Assembly (NCBI GenBank): GCA_016720065.1
Contig: JADJXY010000002.1
Span: 571,001 to 635,000 of the forward strand
Direction: 5' to 3'
DNA length: 64,000 bases
Source of the DNA: Betaproteobacteria bacterium
GTDB taxonomy: Bacteria > Pseudomonadota > Gammaproteobacteria > Burkholderiales > Rhodocyclaceae
Shown: in pieces, positions 46,356-53,719 of the stretch
Numbering within the stretch: the first letter of the stretch is position 1
Layout: each line of letters opens with the position of its first letter
Position numbers and translations under genes: made by a program
The notes under the pieces: generated by a model
The model's database searches: none
Seen by the model: the letters and a program-made list of their open reading frames with translations, nothing else
What the model was told of the DNA's origin: nothing

Positions 46356-46546
46356 CCCGCCCTCCTCCACGTTTCTTCGTTCGCGCAACAACTGACCCAT
46401 AGATTGGTCTCTCCATCCCCCAGGGCTTCCGCACTCGGCCCGCAATTCCCTCTGTCATTTCCCCATGAAGAATTTCGTTCACGATCAGCGCCTTATGCAT
46501 ACATCTTGTGAACCCCTTGGAAATCGCGTCTACTCTCGTCTTTTGG

Positions 46547-46735
46547 ATGGACGCCATGGCTGCGAAGAAGGGGGTGACACTGTTGGACTGCCTGAAGGAA
46601 ATTGAGGACCCGCGGCGACCGAGCAACGGGAAGCTGCATGACTTCCAGGAGATTCTGGTGATGGCGATCGCTGCGGTGCTCTCCGACTGTGACACGGTGG
46701 AAGAAATCGCCTGGTGGGCAAGAGAACGGGAGGAG
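46547..46735 (+). pseudogene. ISAs1-family transposase, N-terminal remnant
   Basis: ATG 46547 opens MDAMAAKKGVTLLDCLKEIE, then DPRRPSNGKLHDFQEILVMA, IAAVLSDCDTVEEIAWWARE, REE: the conserved N-terminal domain of ISAs1 transposases. Similarity stops at 46735, where a minus-strand gene fragment begins. The DDE catalytic part is absent, and I could not fix the left end of the element. Confidence 0.85.
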
Positions 46736-46867
46736 ATGCCTATAGGCATCGTACGGGCCGTTTTCTTGTCCTGGAAGATTGGACTGGCCTGCTTCGTTTA
46801 TCGCTAACCGCTGAGCCTCAAACGCGTCGAGAAATACCTGTTCTGCGATATTTGGTTGTTTTGCCAT
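46736..46867 (-). pseudogene. Start of a disrupted gene (possible effector), cut by the ISAs1 remnant
   Basis: From ATG 46867 the frame reads MAKQPNIAEQVFLDAFEAQR, LAINEAGQSNLPGQENGPYD, AYRH, and then enters the ISAs1 remnant. The GPYDAYRH element is like the GP-x-DA-x-RH start of a domain seen in some bacterial toxins, but 44 residues are too few to be sure. On the other side of the remnant the minus strand has an open tail (46342-46507) that may be the rest. The junction lies at a perfect 14-bp palindrome, ATGCCTATAGGCAT (46736-46749), that is itself part of the codons. Confidence 0.5.
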
Positions 46868-46874
46868 ATCTCAC

Positions 46875-47249
46875 CTATCGTAAATGGTTGCAGTCACTGC
46901 ACACTAGGTTTTCGTTGCTTACGTAAATTGTCATGGAACACCGATGGGAATTCTTTCTGAAGCTGCACTCTCGAATTACCTCTTTGCTTTCGGCTACTGT
47001 AGAAAGCTTTGCTTTTAATTTATTTAACCCATGCTTCGGGTTGCAGCTAATGAAAAAATCTGCATCCCGTCCATCCCTTGAATATAATATTTCTTCATTG
47101 TTTATTTCAATTGAAACAATTCGCGTTCCATCTGAAATGCGCACCCAGATATCTGCGATACTTAATAATTCAATTGTCGCGTAAATTGAGATTGAGATAA
47201 TTGAAAATAAAGCTAAATAAATAATATGCCGGCTCTTCCCGTTCTTCAT
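46875..47249 (-). CDS. Small membrane-anchored protein of unknown function, AT-rich
   Basis: A 124-residue protein with one N-terminal helix (IIYLALFSIISISIYATIEL) and an outside domain with five cysteines (ISCNPKHG, IRECSFRK, HRCSMTI, VCSDCNHL). AT-rich codon use differs strongly from the chromosome. AGGATCG lies before the ATG. Before the IS630 insertion it lay about 45 bp after the gene now at 48392, so both probably belonged to one operon behind RTX copy 2. It may be an immunity protein, by position only. Confidence 0.65.
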   Translation of the reverse strand: MKNGKSRHIIYLALFSIISISIYATIELLSIADIWVRISDGTRIVSIEINNEEILYSRDGRDADFFISCNPKHGLNKLKAKLSTVAESKEVIRECSFRKNSHRCSMTIYVSNENLVCSDCNHLR

Positions 47250-47294
47250 ATCGATCCTTTTTGAATGACGTGAAGCACTTTTCTACTCGAAATA

Positions 47295-48395
47295 CTAACT
47301 TTTCAGAAAGCATTGTCACAAACATGATAAAATATGCTAATGAAATGCAAAAGAACTACCGACGGTCGTAAGCACGGCCGAGCCGCCCTGCCGGTGATGC
47401 GGCAACAGGCGATCAAGGCCATCCGTGAGGGGCAGGACGTGAACAGCGTTGCCGCCGCCTACGGCGTCAATGTGCGCAGTGTCTTTCGCTGGCTGGCCGA
47501 TTTTGCCAACGGTGGGCAGAACGCGCTGTTGTCCAAGCCGATTCCGGGGCGCCCGCCGAAGGTAAGCGCGGATGAAATGCGCTGGCTGGCCCAGGCGGTG
47601 AAAGACCATACCCCGCTGCAATTCAAGTTTGCCTTTGGTCTGTGGACGCTGTCGCTGATCGCCGCGCTGATCGAACGCGAATTCGGCAAGAAGCTCTCGC
47701 TGGCCTCGGTCAGCCGCATCATGAAGCTGTTGGGCTTCTCGGCCCAGAAGCCGCTCTACCAAGCATGGCAGCAGGATGCGACCCTGGTGCGGGCCTGGGA
47801 AGCGGAAATCTACCCGGCGATCCGTGCCGAAGCCAAGGCCGCCGGAGCGACGATCTACTTTGCCGATGAATCGGGCATCCGTTCCGACTACCACACGGGG
47901 ACGACCTGGGCGCCGGTAGGCGAGACCCCGGTGGTGGAAGTGACCGGGCGCCGCTTCTCCCTGAACATGATCTCGGCCGTCAGTCCGCAAGGCGAATTCC
48001 GCTTCATGCTGCACGACGGCACGGTCAATGCCGAAGTCTTCCGGGAATTCCTCAAGCGCCTGCTGATCGGGGCTGAAAAGCCGGTGTTCCTGATCGTAGA
48101 TGGTCATCCGATCCACAAGGCGAAACTGATCAAGACCTTCGTCGAGGCCCAGAACGGCAGGCTCAAGCTGTTCTACCTGCCGCCGTACTCGCCCCAGATC
48201 AATCCTGACGAGCAGGTCTGGGCACACGTGAAACGCCAGGTCGCCCGGCAACTGGTGCAGTCCAAAGACGAGATGAAGCGGTTGGCCCTCGGGGCCCTGC
48301 GCCGAATCCAGAAGTTGCCCGGGTTGGTGAAATCCTTCTTTCGCCAGCCCGAGTGCCAATATGCCGCTGAATGACATTGTTTATGCAAAGGTTAG
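47295..48395 (+). mobile_element. IS630-family insertion sequence, complete
   Basis: 1101 bp flanked by TA on both sides (47293-47294 and 48396-48397), the duplicated target of this family. The imperfect terminal inverted repeats begin CTAACTTTTC on the left and CTAACCTTTG on the right strand, similar over about 25 bases including ATTGTCA. One transposase gene fills the element. It separates two small membrane-protein genes and replaces a TAG stop with TAA in the right-hand one. Confidence 0.93.
47334..48374 (+). CDS. IS630 family transposase
   Basis: A 346-residue protein. An N-terminal helix-turn-helix domain (IKAIREGQDVNSVAAAYGVN, VRSVFRWLADF) and the winged-helix linker (LIAALIEREFGKKLSLASVS) precede the DDE core: YFADESGIRSD, FLIVDGHPIHKAK and LPPYSPQINPDEQVWAHVKR hold the three acidic residues. 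ATG 47334 is taken; ATG 47340 is also possible. It is intact. Confidence 0.95.
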   Translation: MLMKCKRTTDGRKHGRAALPVMRQQAIKAIREGQDVNSVAAAYGVNVRSVFRWLADFANGGQNALLSKPIPGRPPKVSADEMRWLAQAVKDHTPLQFKFAFGLWTLSLIAALIEREFGKKLSLASVSRIMKLLGFSAQKPLYQAWQQDATLVRAWEAEIYPAIRAEAKAAGATIYFADESGIRSDYHTGTTWAPVGETPVVEVTGRRFSLNMISAVSPQGEFRFMLHDGTVNAEVFREFLKRLLIGAEKPVFLIVDGHPIHKAKLIKTFVEAQNGRLKLFYLPPYSPQINPDEQVWAHVKRQVARQLVQSKDEMKRLALGALRRIQKLPGLVKSFFRQPECQYAAE

Positions 48396-48763
48396 TAAAT
48401 TGCTATGTAGTAGATAATTGCCGCCGTTATGGCAGCCCAGAAATATAATATTTTAGGTAGAAATATAGGAAAATATAAAACCGTTGCAATGCAAGATCCA
48501 ACCCTCATTGTTCCCCCTCTACGCCATAGTTCTCGTAGCCATGTTTTCTCATGCTGGAACTCTGGAATTGCTGGCATCAGCTGTGCCCCACTAAGCCATC
48601 CCCACCATATAATAAAGAATAGTGCTATTCTAATTGGCATGCCGGCGCTGCCGAAAAGAAGAGGCAGAATTGCGGTTGATATGGCTATTAACTGAAAATA
48701 TAAATTCGAGAATCGACGCGTGGTTCTTGGCGAATTATCATGTGTAGTATTCTTATCGTTCAT
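48392..48763 (-). CDS. Small membrane protein of unknown function, AT-rich
   Basis: A 123-residue protein with about four helices (LYFQLIAISTAILPLLFGSA, PIRIALFFIIWWGWLSGAQL, GSCIATVLYFPIFL, YFWAAITAAIIYYIAIY). No family recognised. Its stop codon TAA is formed by the TA target plus the first base of the IS630 end; without the IS it would be TAG at the same place, so the product is unchanged. It overlaps the 36-codon frame behind RTX copy 2 by 11 bp. By context it may belong to that effector module. Confidence 0.65.
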   Translation of the reverse strand: MNDKNTTHDNSPRTTRRFSNLYFQLIAISTAILPLLFGSAGMPIRIALFFIIWWGWLSGAQLMPAIPEFQHEKTWLRELWRRGGTMRVGSCIATVLYFPIFLPKILYFWAAITAAIIYYIAIY

Positions 48764-48863
48764 TCAGAAACCTTCCTAGAACTTTAGAGGTCAATTTCAC
48801 AAATTCTCCTGGTGCAATAGCTGCTTGGGACATGGAATCGCACAGGCCACGGTTTCTGCTCAT
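48753..48863 (-). CDS. 36-residue open frame coupled to RTX copy 2
   Basis: The ATG at 48863 overlaps the stop of copy 2 (ATGA) and is preceded by GGAGGATGGC. It encodes MSRNRGLCDSMSQAAIAPGE and 16 more residues, ending 11 bp inside the next gene. The same GGAGGATGGC-x-GCATGAG block occurs at the end of RTX copy 1 (44048-44065), where it opens MRRNSNL. This suggests a common gene start behind both copies that has decayed. Whether it is translated is unknown. Confidence 0.4.
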   Translation of the reverse strand: MSRNRGLCDSMSQAAIAPGEFVKLTSKVLGRFLNER

Positions 48864-50529
48864 GCAGCCATCCTCCTTGCATCGTTCGCTGGCCCGCCGC
48901 TTCGTCGACGTTGTTTCGCCATCCAACCCCTATCGATCCCCGCCGCATCCAGGCGCAGGCCGGTCTCGTCGATGAGCAGCTCGATGCGATCCAGATAAGG
49001 CCGCAGCCGGGTCTGCAGCACCAGGCTCGCATAGACCGATTCCCGCAAGCCGTCGTAGGCCTGCTGCAGGAGATCCAGCTGTGTCTGGGCAAACTGCACC
49101 CGCAGGGTAGGCCAGCCGCCGATGGCCAGGGCCGCCGCCCCGCTGCCACCGCTCCCCGCCTGCACCGCCAGGCCCCAATTGGCCCCGGCGGTCTCGCTCC
49201 TCACCCCGGCAAGTTGAAAAAATACTGCCCGTTGAACGCCTCCAGCACCGCAAGCTTCTGGCGCCACGCCGCGATCAGGGCGCGATACTCCTCCGACAGG
49301 CTGCTGTTCCCTGCATCGGTCAGGAGCCCGGCCCCCAGAGCGACCTCGCTGGCCGTATGGGTGGCGCTGGCGACATGGCTGGAGCGGCGCACCCCGCCAA
49401 AGGCCTCGTACAGGATGCGGAACCTCCCCTCGGCCCGCTCCTCCAGGGAGTCCATGCCGGAAGTCCCGGCCCAGGCCGTGAGCAGCGCATCCAGCAGCGC
49501 CTGCTGCGCCCCCCGGGTCGTGGCGCCCTGAAAGGCGGCCAGCACCCCGGCCAGATCGCCGGAAAGGGCCGCCGCCTGCTGCAAATCCCGCACGTTCCCG
49601 GAACCGCCCATATTGGGCAGGGCCTGCAAGGCCTCGGGGACGGTGATGGCATCGGCGAACTCGGTATCGAAAGTATCCAGGGCCAGGCGGAACTCCCCCA
49701 TACCCGAGACGGTGCCATCGGCCCGGGTGAAGCTGCCCTCCCGGGAAAGCGTATTGCCATTGGCCAGCCCCTGGTTCCTGAGGGTATGGGCCAGATCGAG
49801 GGCCACGATGCCGGCCTCCGCCAGGGAGATCAGTTCCCCCTCGCCGGTCAGGCCATCGGGGGCGCCGCCCTCGGGGGAAGCATCGCGCCACAGTCTCAGT
49901 TGGGCAAAGGCCGGGTCGGAAGCATCGATGACGCCATCGCCATTGGCATCCAGGGCGGCGAGGGCGGCAAAGCCGTTGGGGGCCAGGGTGCCGTTGGGCA
50001 GCGGAGTGAAGTCGCCGAACAACTCGGCGCCGGTGTCAATGCGGCCATTGGCGTTGCGGTCCCAGACGAGGAGGGCATCGCCCCCGCCGACCCAGCCCGT
50101 CCCGGTGAGGACGCCGTCACCGTTGTGGTCGAAGTGGATGTGCGAGGAAAGGCCGAGCGTTTCGAGACCGTCGCCGTCGAGGTCGAGGATGAGGGGGTCG
50201 CGGGGGTAGATCCAGCGTTTGGCGCGGTTGTAGAGATCGTTCTGGGCACGGCTCTGCTCCCGCTCAAGGACCTCCTGACGGTAATCGTTCAGCTCTCGCT
50301 GTTTCCTGTCTGGAGCGGGATTCGACCAATTCCATTCACCGTAATCAGGGCGTGGGGGTGTCTCATACCACCTGCCGTCAGATTCGTTGTACCAGTAGTT
50401 TCCTACATTACTTGGCCCGCAGGAAAAATCAGCCGTGCAGTCGCCCGCATTCGGGCTGTAGAGTGATAGTCTCAATAGCCAACCTGCGGGGCTGGCGAAC
50501 CATGCATTAATAAGTCCAGTAGTACCCAT
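48860..50529 (-). pseudogene. FrpC-like calcium-binding RTX protein, copy 2, frameshifted and tail-less
   Basis: From ATG 50529 the frame has a unique N-terminus of about 108 residues (MGTTGLINAWFASPAGWLLR, a Trp/Tyr-rich WYETPPRPDYGEWNWSN, and a charged helix RKQRELNDYRQEVLEREQ), then the same core as copy 1 (LDLDGDGLETLG, FDHNGDG, DRNANGRIDTGAELFGD, DANGDGVIDASD). At about 49203-49207 a run of five Cs in copy 1 is four Cs here, ending the frame at FNLPG (442 residues). The other frame continues in register to 48933; there core similarity stops and unrelated sequence runs to 48860. All RTX repeats are missing. TAACC separates it from the tiny gene at 50532. Confidence 0.88.
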
Positions 50530-50531
50530 GG

Positions 50532-50711
50532 TTACCTCTCAATGAAAATAAGAACAATTAAGAAACATGCGATCAGCCCTATTGCGGCCCATAATTGAAT
50601 TAACTTAATTACCTTGAAATCGCTAGCTTTATTTGTGACTGCTTTCCTCATGCTGGCAAAGGCAATAATTAGAACAATAAGTACGATTTCAACTGCTATC
50701 ACAATGTCCAT
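50532..50711 (-). CDS. Tiny two-helix membrane protein upstream of RTX copy 2
   Basis: A 59-residue protein: IVIAVEIVLIVLIIAFASMR and LIQLWAAIGLIACFLIVLIF form two helices joined by a short basic loop (KAVTNKASDFK). Its TAA stop ends 2 bases before the ATG of RTX copy 2, so the pair must be co-translated. The sequence is not similar to the 66-residue protein before copy 1, but size, topology and position are the same. AT-rich. No family recognised. Bases 50712-50874 upstream hold no gene I can support. Confidence 0.65.
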   Translation of the reverse strand: MDIVIAVEIVLIVLIIAFASMRKAVTNKASDFKVIKLIQLWAAIGLIACFLIVLIFIER

Positions 50712-50874
50712 TTTTGGCGGCCTTGGTTCAAGTTAATGGCAACAGCGAATTTCCAAGTTACTGCGCCCGCATCGGGATTAATCTTCCCGGAATAATTGAC
50801 AGCCTAAACAAATTTATTTGCCATACTGATGAGGCTGGGTAGTCTTCTTTGGGCTGCAACTCATCTACAGTCTC

Positions 50875-51129
50875 CTAAATGACAATCAGTGCGATCAGAA
50901 CGGAAAGCCAAAGAAGCGTCGCTTTCAAAGGGCGCACGTACGGCGAATAGATGACGATACCGGCGATGCGGAAAAAGCCCGACGATGTTGCGATCCGATG
51001 GGAGACTTGGGAGCGGATCTCCTCGAAAGACGCACGATGCAAGCGCTCCAGTTGAACATTTGCGTGCCATATGCCCCAGAACAGCGCGGCAATCCACGCA
51101 ATGAGCCGAAGGACTTCTGTTGGCGCCAT
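50875..51129 (-). CDS. Small membrane protein coupled to the ABC transporter
   Basis: An 84-residue protein (MAPTEVLRLIAWIAALFWGI; second hydrophobic stretch LKATLLWLSVLIALIVI). The ATG at 51129 shares one base with the ABC transporter stop (TGATG). It is where a membrane-fusion protein gene would be expected, but it is far too short and has no HlyD features. Function unknown. Confidence 0.65.
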   Translation of the reverse strand: MAPTEVLRLIAWIAALFWGIWHANVQLERLHRASFEEIRSQVSHRIATSSGFFRIAGIVIYSPYVRPLKATLLWLSVLIALIVI

Positions 51130-53351
51130 CAATGCTCCTCCTTCACCAAACTCATATGCACTCCCCCTTGCCCCATATTCACCACCTCATCCACCTGCAA
51201 GCCCCGTGGTACCTGGTGGGTGATGAAAATCATCGTCACCTTGCCCTTGAGGCGGTTGATCGTGTGCGCAAAATGTTCGGCGGTCTGCTGGTCCAGGTTG
51301 GAGATGGCTTCGTCGAAAATCAGCACCCGGGGGCGTTTGAGCAAGGCACGGGCGATGGCGATGCGCTGGCGTTGACCACCGGAGAGCCCGGTGCCGCGTT
51401 CGCCGATTTCGCTCTGGTAGCCCTGGGGCAGTTTCTCGATCACATCGTGGATTTCTGCCGCCCGGCACGCGGCGATGACTTCCTCGAAGCTCGCGTGGGG
51501 GTGGGCCATGACCAGGTTGTCGTACACCGTGCCGGAAAAGAGGACGGTTTCCTGGGGGACGACGCCGAAGGTGGCGCGCAACTGGTTGGCCGCCAGTTGG
51601 CGGATATCGCGCCCGTCCAGGGTGATCTGCCCTTCCTGGGGCCAGTAGAAGCCTTGCAGCAGCTTGGCCAGGGTGCTCTTGCCGCAGCCGCTGGGGCCCA
51701 TCAGTACGGTGAGCTTGCCGACCGCGAGAGTGAGGTTGAGGTTGCGGTAAAGCCAGGGGTGCTGTTCGGTGTAACGAAAACCAAGGTCGTGGAGGGTGAT
51801 GCGGCCTTCGCCGCCCGCCGCGCGCTGTGGGGTGAGGGCGACGGGTTCCTGTGGCATGTCCAGAATGTCCCCCAGGCGCTTCACTGAAATGCTGGCCTGC
51901 TGGAATTCCTGCCACAGCCCCACCAGCCGCAACATAGGCTGGCTCATGCGGCTGGCGAACATCTGGAAAGCGACCAGCATGCCGACGGTCATTCCCGCCT
52001 CGGGCTGCATCACCAGCCAGGCGCCGACGATGAGGATGGCCAGGGTCATCACCTGCTCCAGCCCGTTGGCGACGACGTTGTAGGTGTTGCCGACCTGCTT
52101 GGTGGCGAATCCGGCGGCGAGGTATTGGGCGAGGTAGCCGGCGTAGCGCTTGCCGATGTCCGGTTCCAGTTGCAGGGATTTCACGGTGCCCATGCCGGCC
52201 AGGTACTCGGTGAGAAAGGCCTGATTGCGTGCACCCAGGAGGAACTGCGTGTCGAGCCGCTGGCGAAAGATGGGCACCATGAACAGGCTGGCGGTGACGA
52301 TCAAGGCCATGATGCCCAGGGCGATGAGGGTGAGCTGCCAACTATAGGCAAACATCACGGCCAGAAAGACCACCAGGAAGGGCAGGTCCAGCACCAGGCT
52401 GACCGCCGCGCCGGAGATGAATTCGCGCAGTTGCTCCACGCCGTGCAATCGGGCGACCAGGGTGCCGGTGGGGCGCAGCTCGAAGTACGGCAGGGGCAGG
52501 CGAAGCAGATGGCCCAGCACCTTTTCGCCCAGTACGGCGTCGATGCGCGCGCCGGTGTGCAGGATCAGGTATTGGCGCAGCCAGCTCATGCCGCTGGTGA
52601 AGAACATGAAGACCACCAGGGCGACGCCCAGGACGAGGAGGGTGCTCTCGCTCTGGTGGGCGATGACCTTGTCCACGATGACCTGGGTGAAGAGCGGGGT
52701 GGCCAGGCCGACGAGCTGAATGGCGAGGCTGGCGAGGAGCACGTCGCGCCAGATGGTGCGGTGGCGCAGGAGTTCGGGAACGAACCAGGAGAAGCCGAAG
52801 GGCCTTTCGCTTTTCGCGGCGGGAGTTGCCGCTCCCGCCACTGCTCCGGTGGACTCGCCGATCGGCGGCTCGGCCTCGGCCACCAGCAGGATCAGTGGCA
52901 GACACTGGGTGTCGAGGGCTTCCTTCTCCAGCGGTACGGGGTTGCCCTGGCCCGGGCGTACGCAGGCCAGCCCGTGCGCACTGTGCTTGACGACCAGGGT
53001 CGCGGACAGCACCGCGCCCTGAAGGGCATCCGCAGCGCTCTCGGGCGCCGCGACCGGCGGGGCCTGGGATTGCGGTTCTGCGTCCGGCCGGGTCTCGAAG
53101 AGCACGAAGGGAGGCGGCAGGTGCGACCAGTCGTCTGCCGGCCAATCGACCAGGGCAGCTTTGAGCCCCAGCACCTCGAGGGCTTCGATCAATGCGGGAA
53201 CGTCGAGCGGGGGCGCGAAGCGCCGCAGGATCAGCGTGGCATCGAAAGGGCGGCGGTGATAGCCGGTAAGGCTGCCCAATAGCCACAGCGCCGATGCGGT
53301 ATCGATCGGCGCGCAGGGGGCGAGGGGGAGGTTCGGCGAGGCGGGTGGCAT
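51129..53351 (-). CDS. Type I secretion ABC transporter (HlyB/RtxB-like, degenerate C39 domain)
   Basis: A 740-residue exporter. An N-terminal C39-like domain (ALWLLGSLTGYHRRPFD, ALIEALEVLGLKAALVD) lacks the catalytic Cys, as in HlyB-type transporters that recognise RTX substrates without cleaving them. The membrane domain has about six helices (LASLAIQLVGLATPLFTQVI, ALVVFMFFTSGMSWLRQYLI). The ATPase has Walker A LMGPSGCGKSTLAKLL, signature GTGLSGGQRQRIAIARA, Walker B VLIFDEAISNLDQ and the His switch IFITHQVPRG. It would export RTX-type proteins with a C-terminal signal. No HlyD or TolC gene is nearby. Two RTX copies follow on the same strand. Confidence 0.9.
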   Translation of the reverse strand: MPPASPNLPLAPCAPIDTASALWLLGSLTGYHRRPFDATLILRRFAPPLDVPALIEALEVLGLKAALVDWPADDWSHLPPPFVLFETRPDAEPQSQAPPVAAPESAADALQGAVLSATLVVKHSAHGLACVRPGQGNPVPLEKEALDTQCLPLILLVAEAEPPIGESTGAVAGAATPAAKSERPFGFSWFVPELLRHRTIWRDVLLASLAIQLVGLATPLFTQVIVDKVIAHQSESTLLVLGVALVVFMFFTSGMSWLRQYLILHTGARIDAVLGEKVLGHLLRLPLPYFELRPTGTLVARLHGVEQLREFISGAAVSLVLDLPFLVVFLAVMFAYSWQLTLIALGIMALIVTASLFMVPIFRQRLDTQFLLGARNQAFLTEYLAGMGTVKSLQLEPDIGKRYAGYLAQYLAAGFATKQVGNTYNVVANGLEQVMTLAILIVGAWLVMQPEAGMTVGMLVAFQMFASRMSQPMLRLVGLWQEFQQASISVKRLGDILDMPQEPVALTPQRAAGGEGRITLHDLGFRYTEQHPWLYRNLNLTLAVGKLTVLMGPSGCGKSTLAKLLQGFYWPQEGQITLDGRDIRQLAANQLRATFGVVPQETVLFSGTVYDNLVMAHPHASFEEVIAACRAAEIHDVIEKLPQGYQSEIGERGTGLSGGQRQRIAIARALLKRPRVLIFDEAISNLDQQTAEHFAHTINRLKGKVTMIFITHQVPRGLQVDEVVNMGQGGVHMSLVKEEH

Positions 53352-53719
53352 GCACTGTCGTCCTGAACGTCATCGACAAAAGACGTGGGCATGATTGCGA
53401 CAGAATGCCGTTAATCTGTCAATGTCATGGGGGTGCAGGGGTGAGAGCGTGCAGGCGGTTTCTGGTTTCCTTGAGCGGAGCCGGGCGTCGCAGGGGGCTC
53501 GGGAGATGACGGGCTCTCGGAAGGGCACCGGGAACGCGATGGCAGGTTCGGTTTCGGATCGACCGAGTGCATAAAATCCGATCAGCCGTGTTCGTCAAGC
53601 CGATGCGGGGCCGATTGCCTTGCCTATGGTGGCCCAGGAGCCGACCCTTGGTGGTGAATTGCGTCTCGATCGTGCCCTCTCCTTACGCCGCAAGGGCGCG
53701 ATCGAGGATTTCCCGGGTA
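53352..53719. other. Intergenic region between menD and the ABC transporter
   Basis: 368 bp without a gene I can support. The part next to 53352 contains AT-rich stretches (for example near 53405) and probably holds the promoter of the transporter operon. Nothing else recognisable. Confidence 0.6.

Noticed and set aside
46342..46507. Open minus-strand tail (ALIVNEILHGEMTEGIAG) as a gene
   Set aside because: It has no start of its own outside the ISAs1 remnant; it may be the far end of the disrupted 46867 gene but cannot be supported alone.
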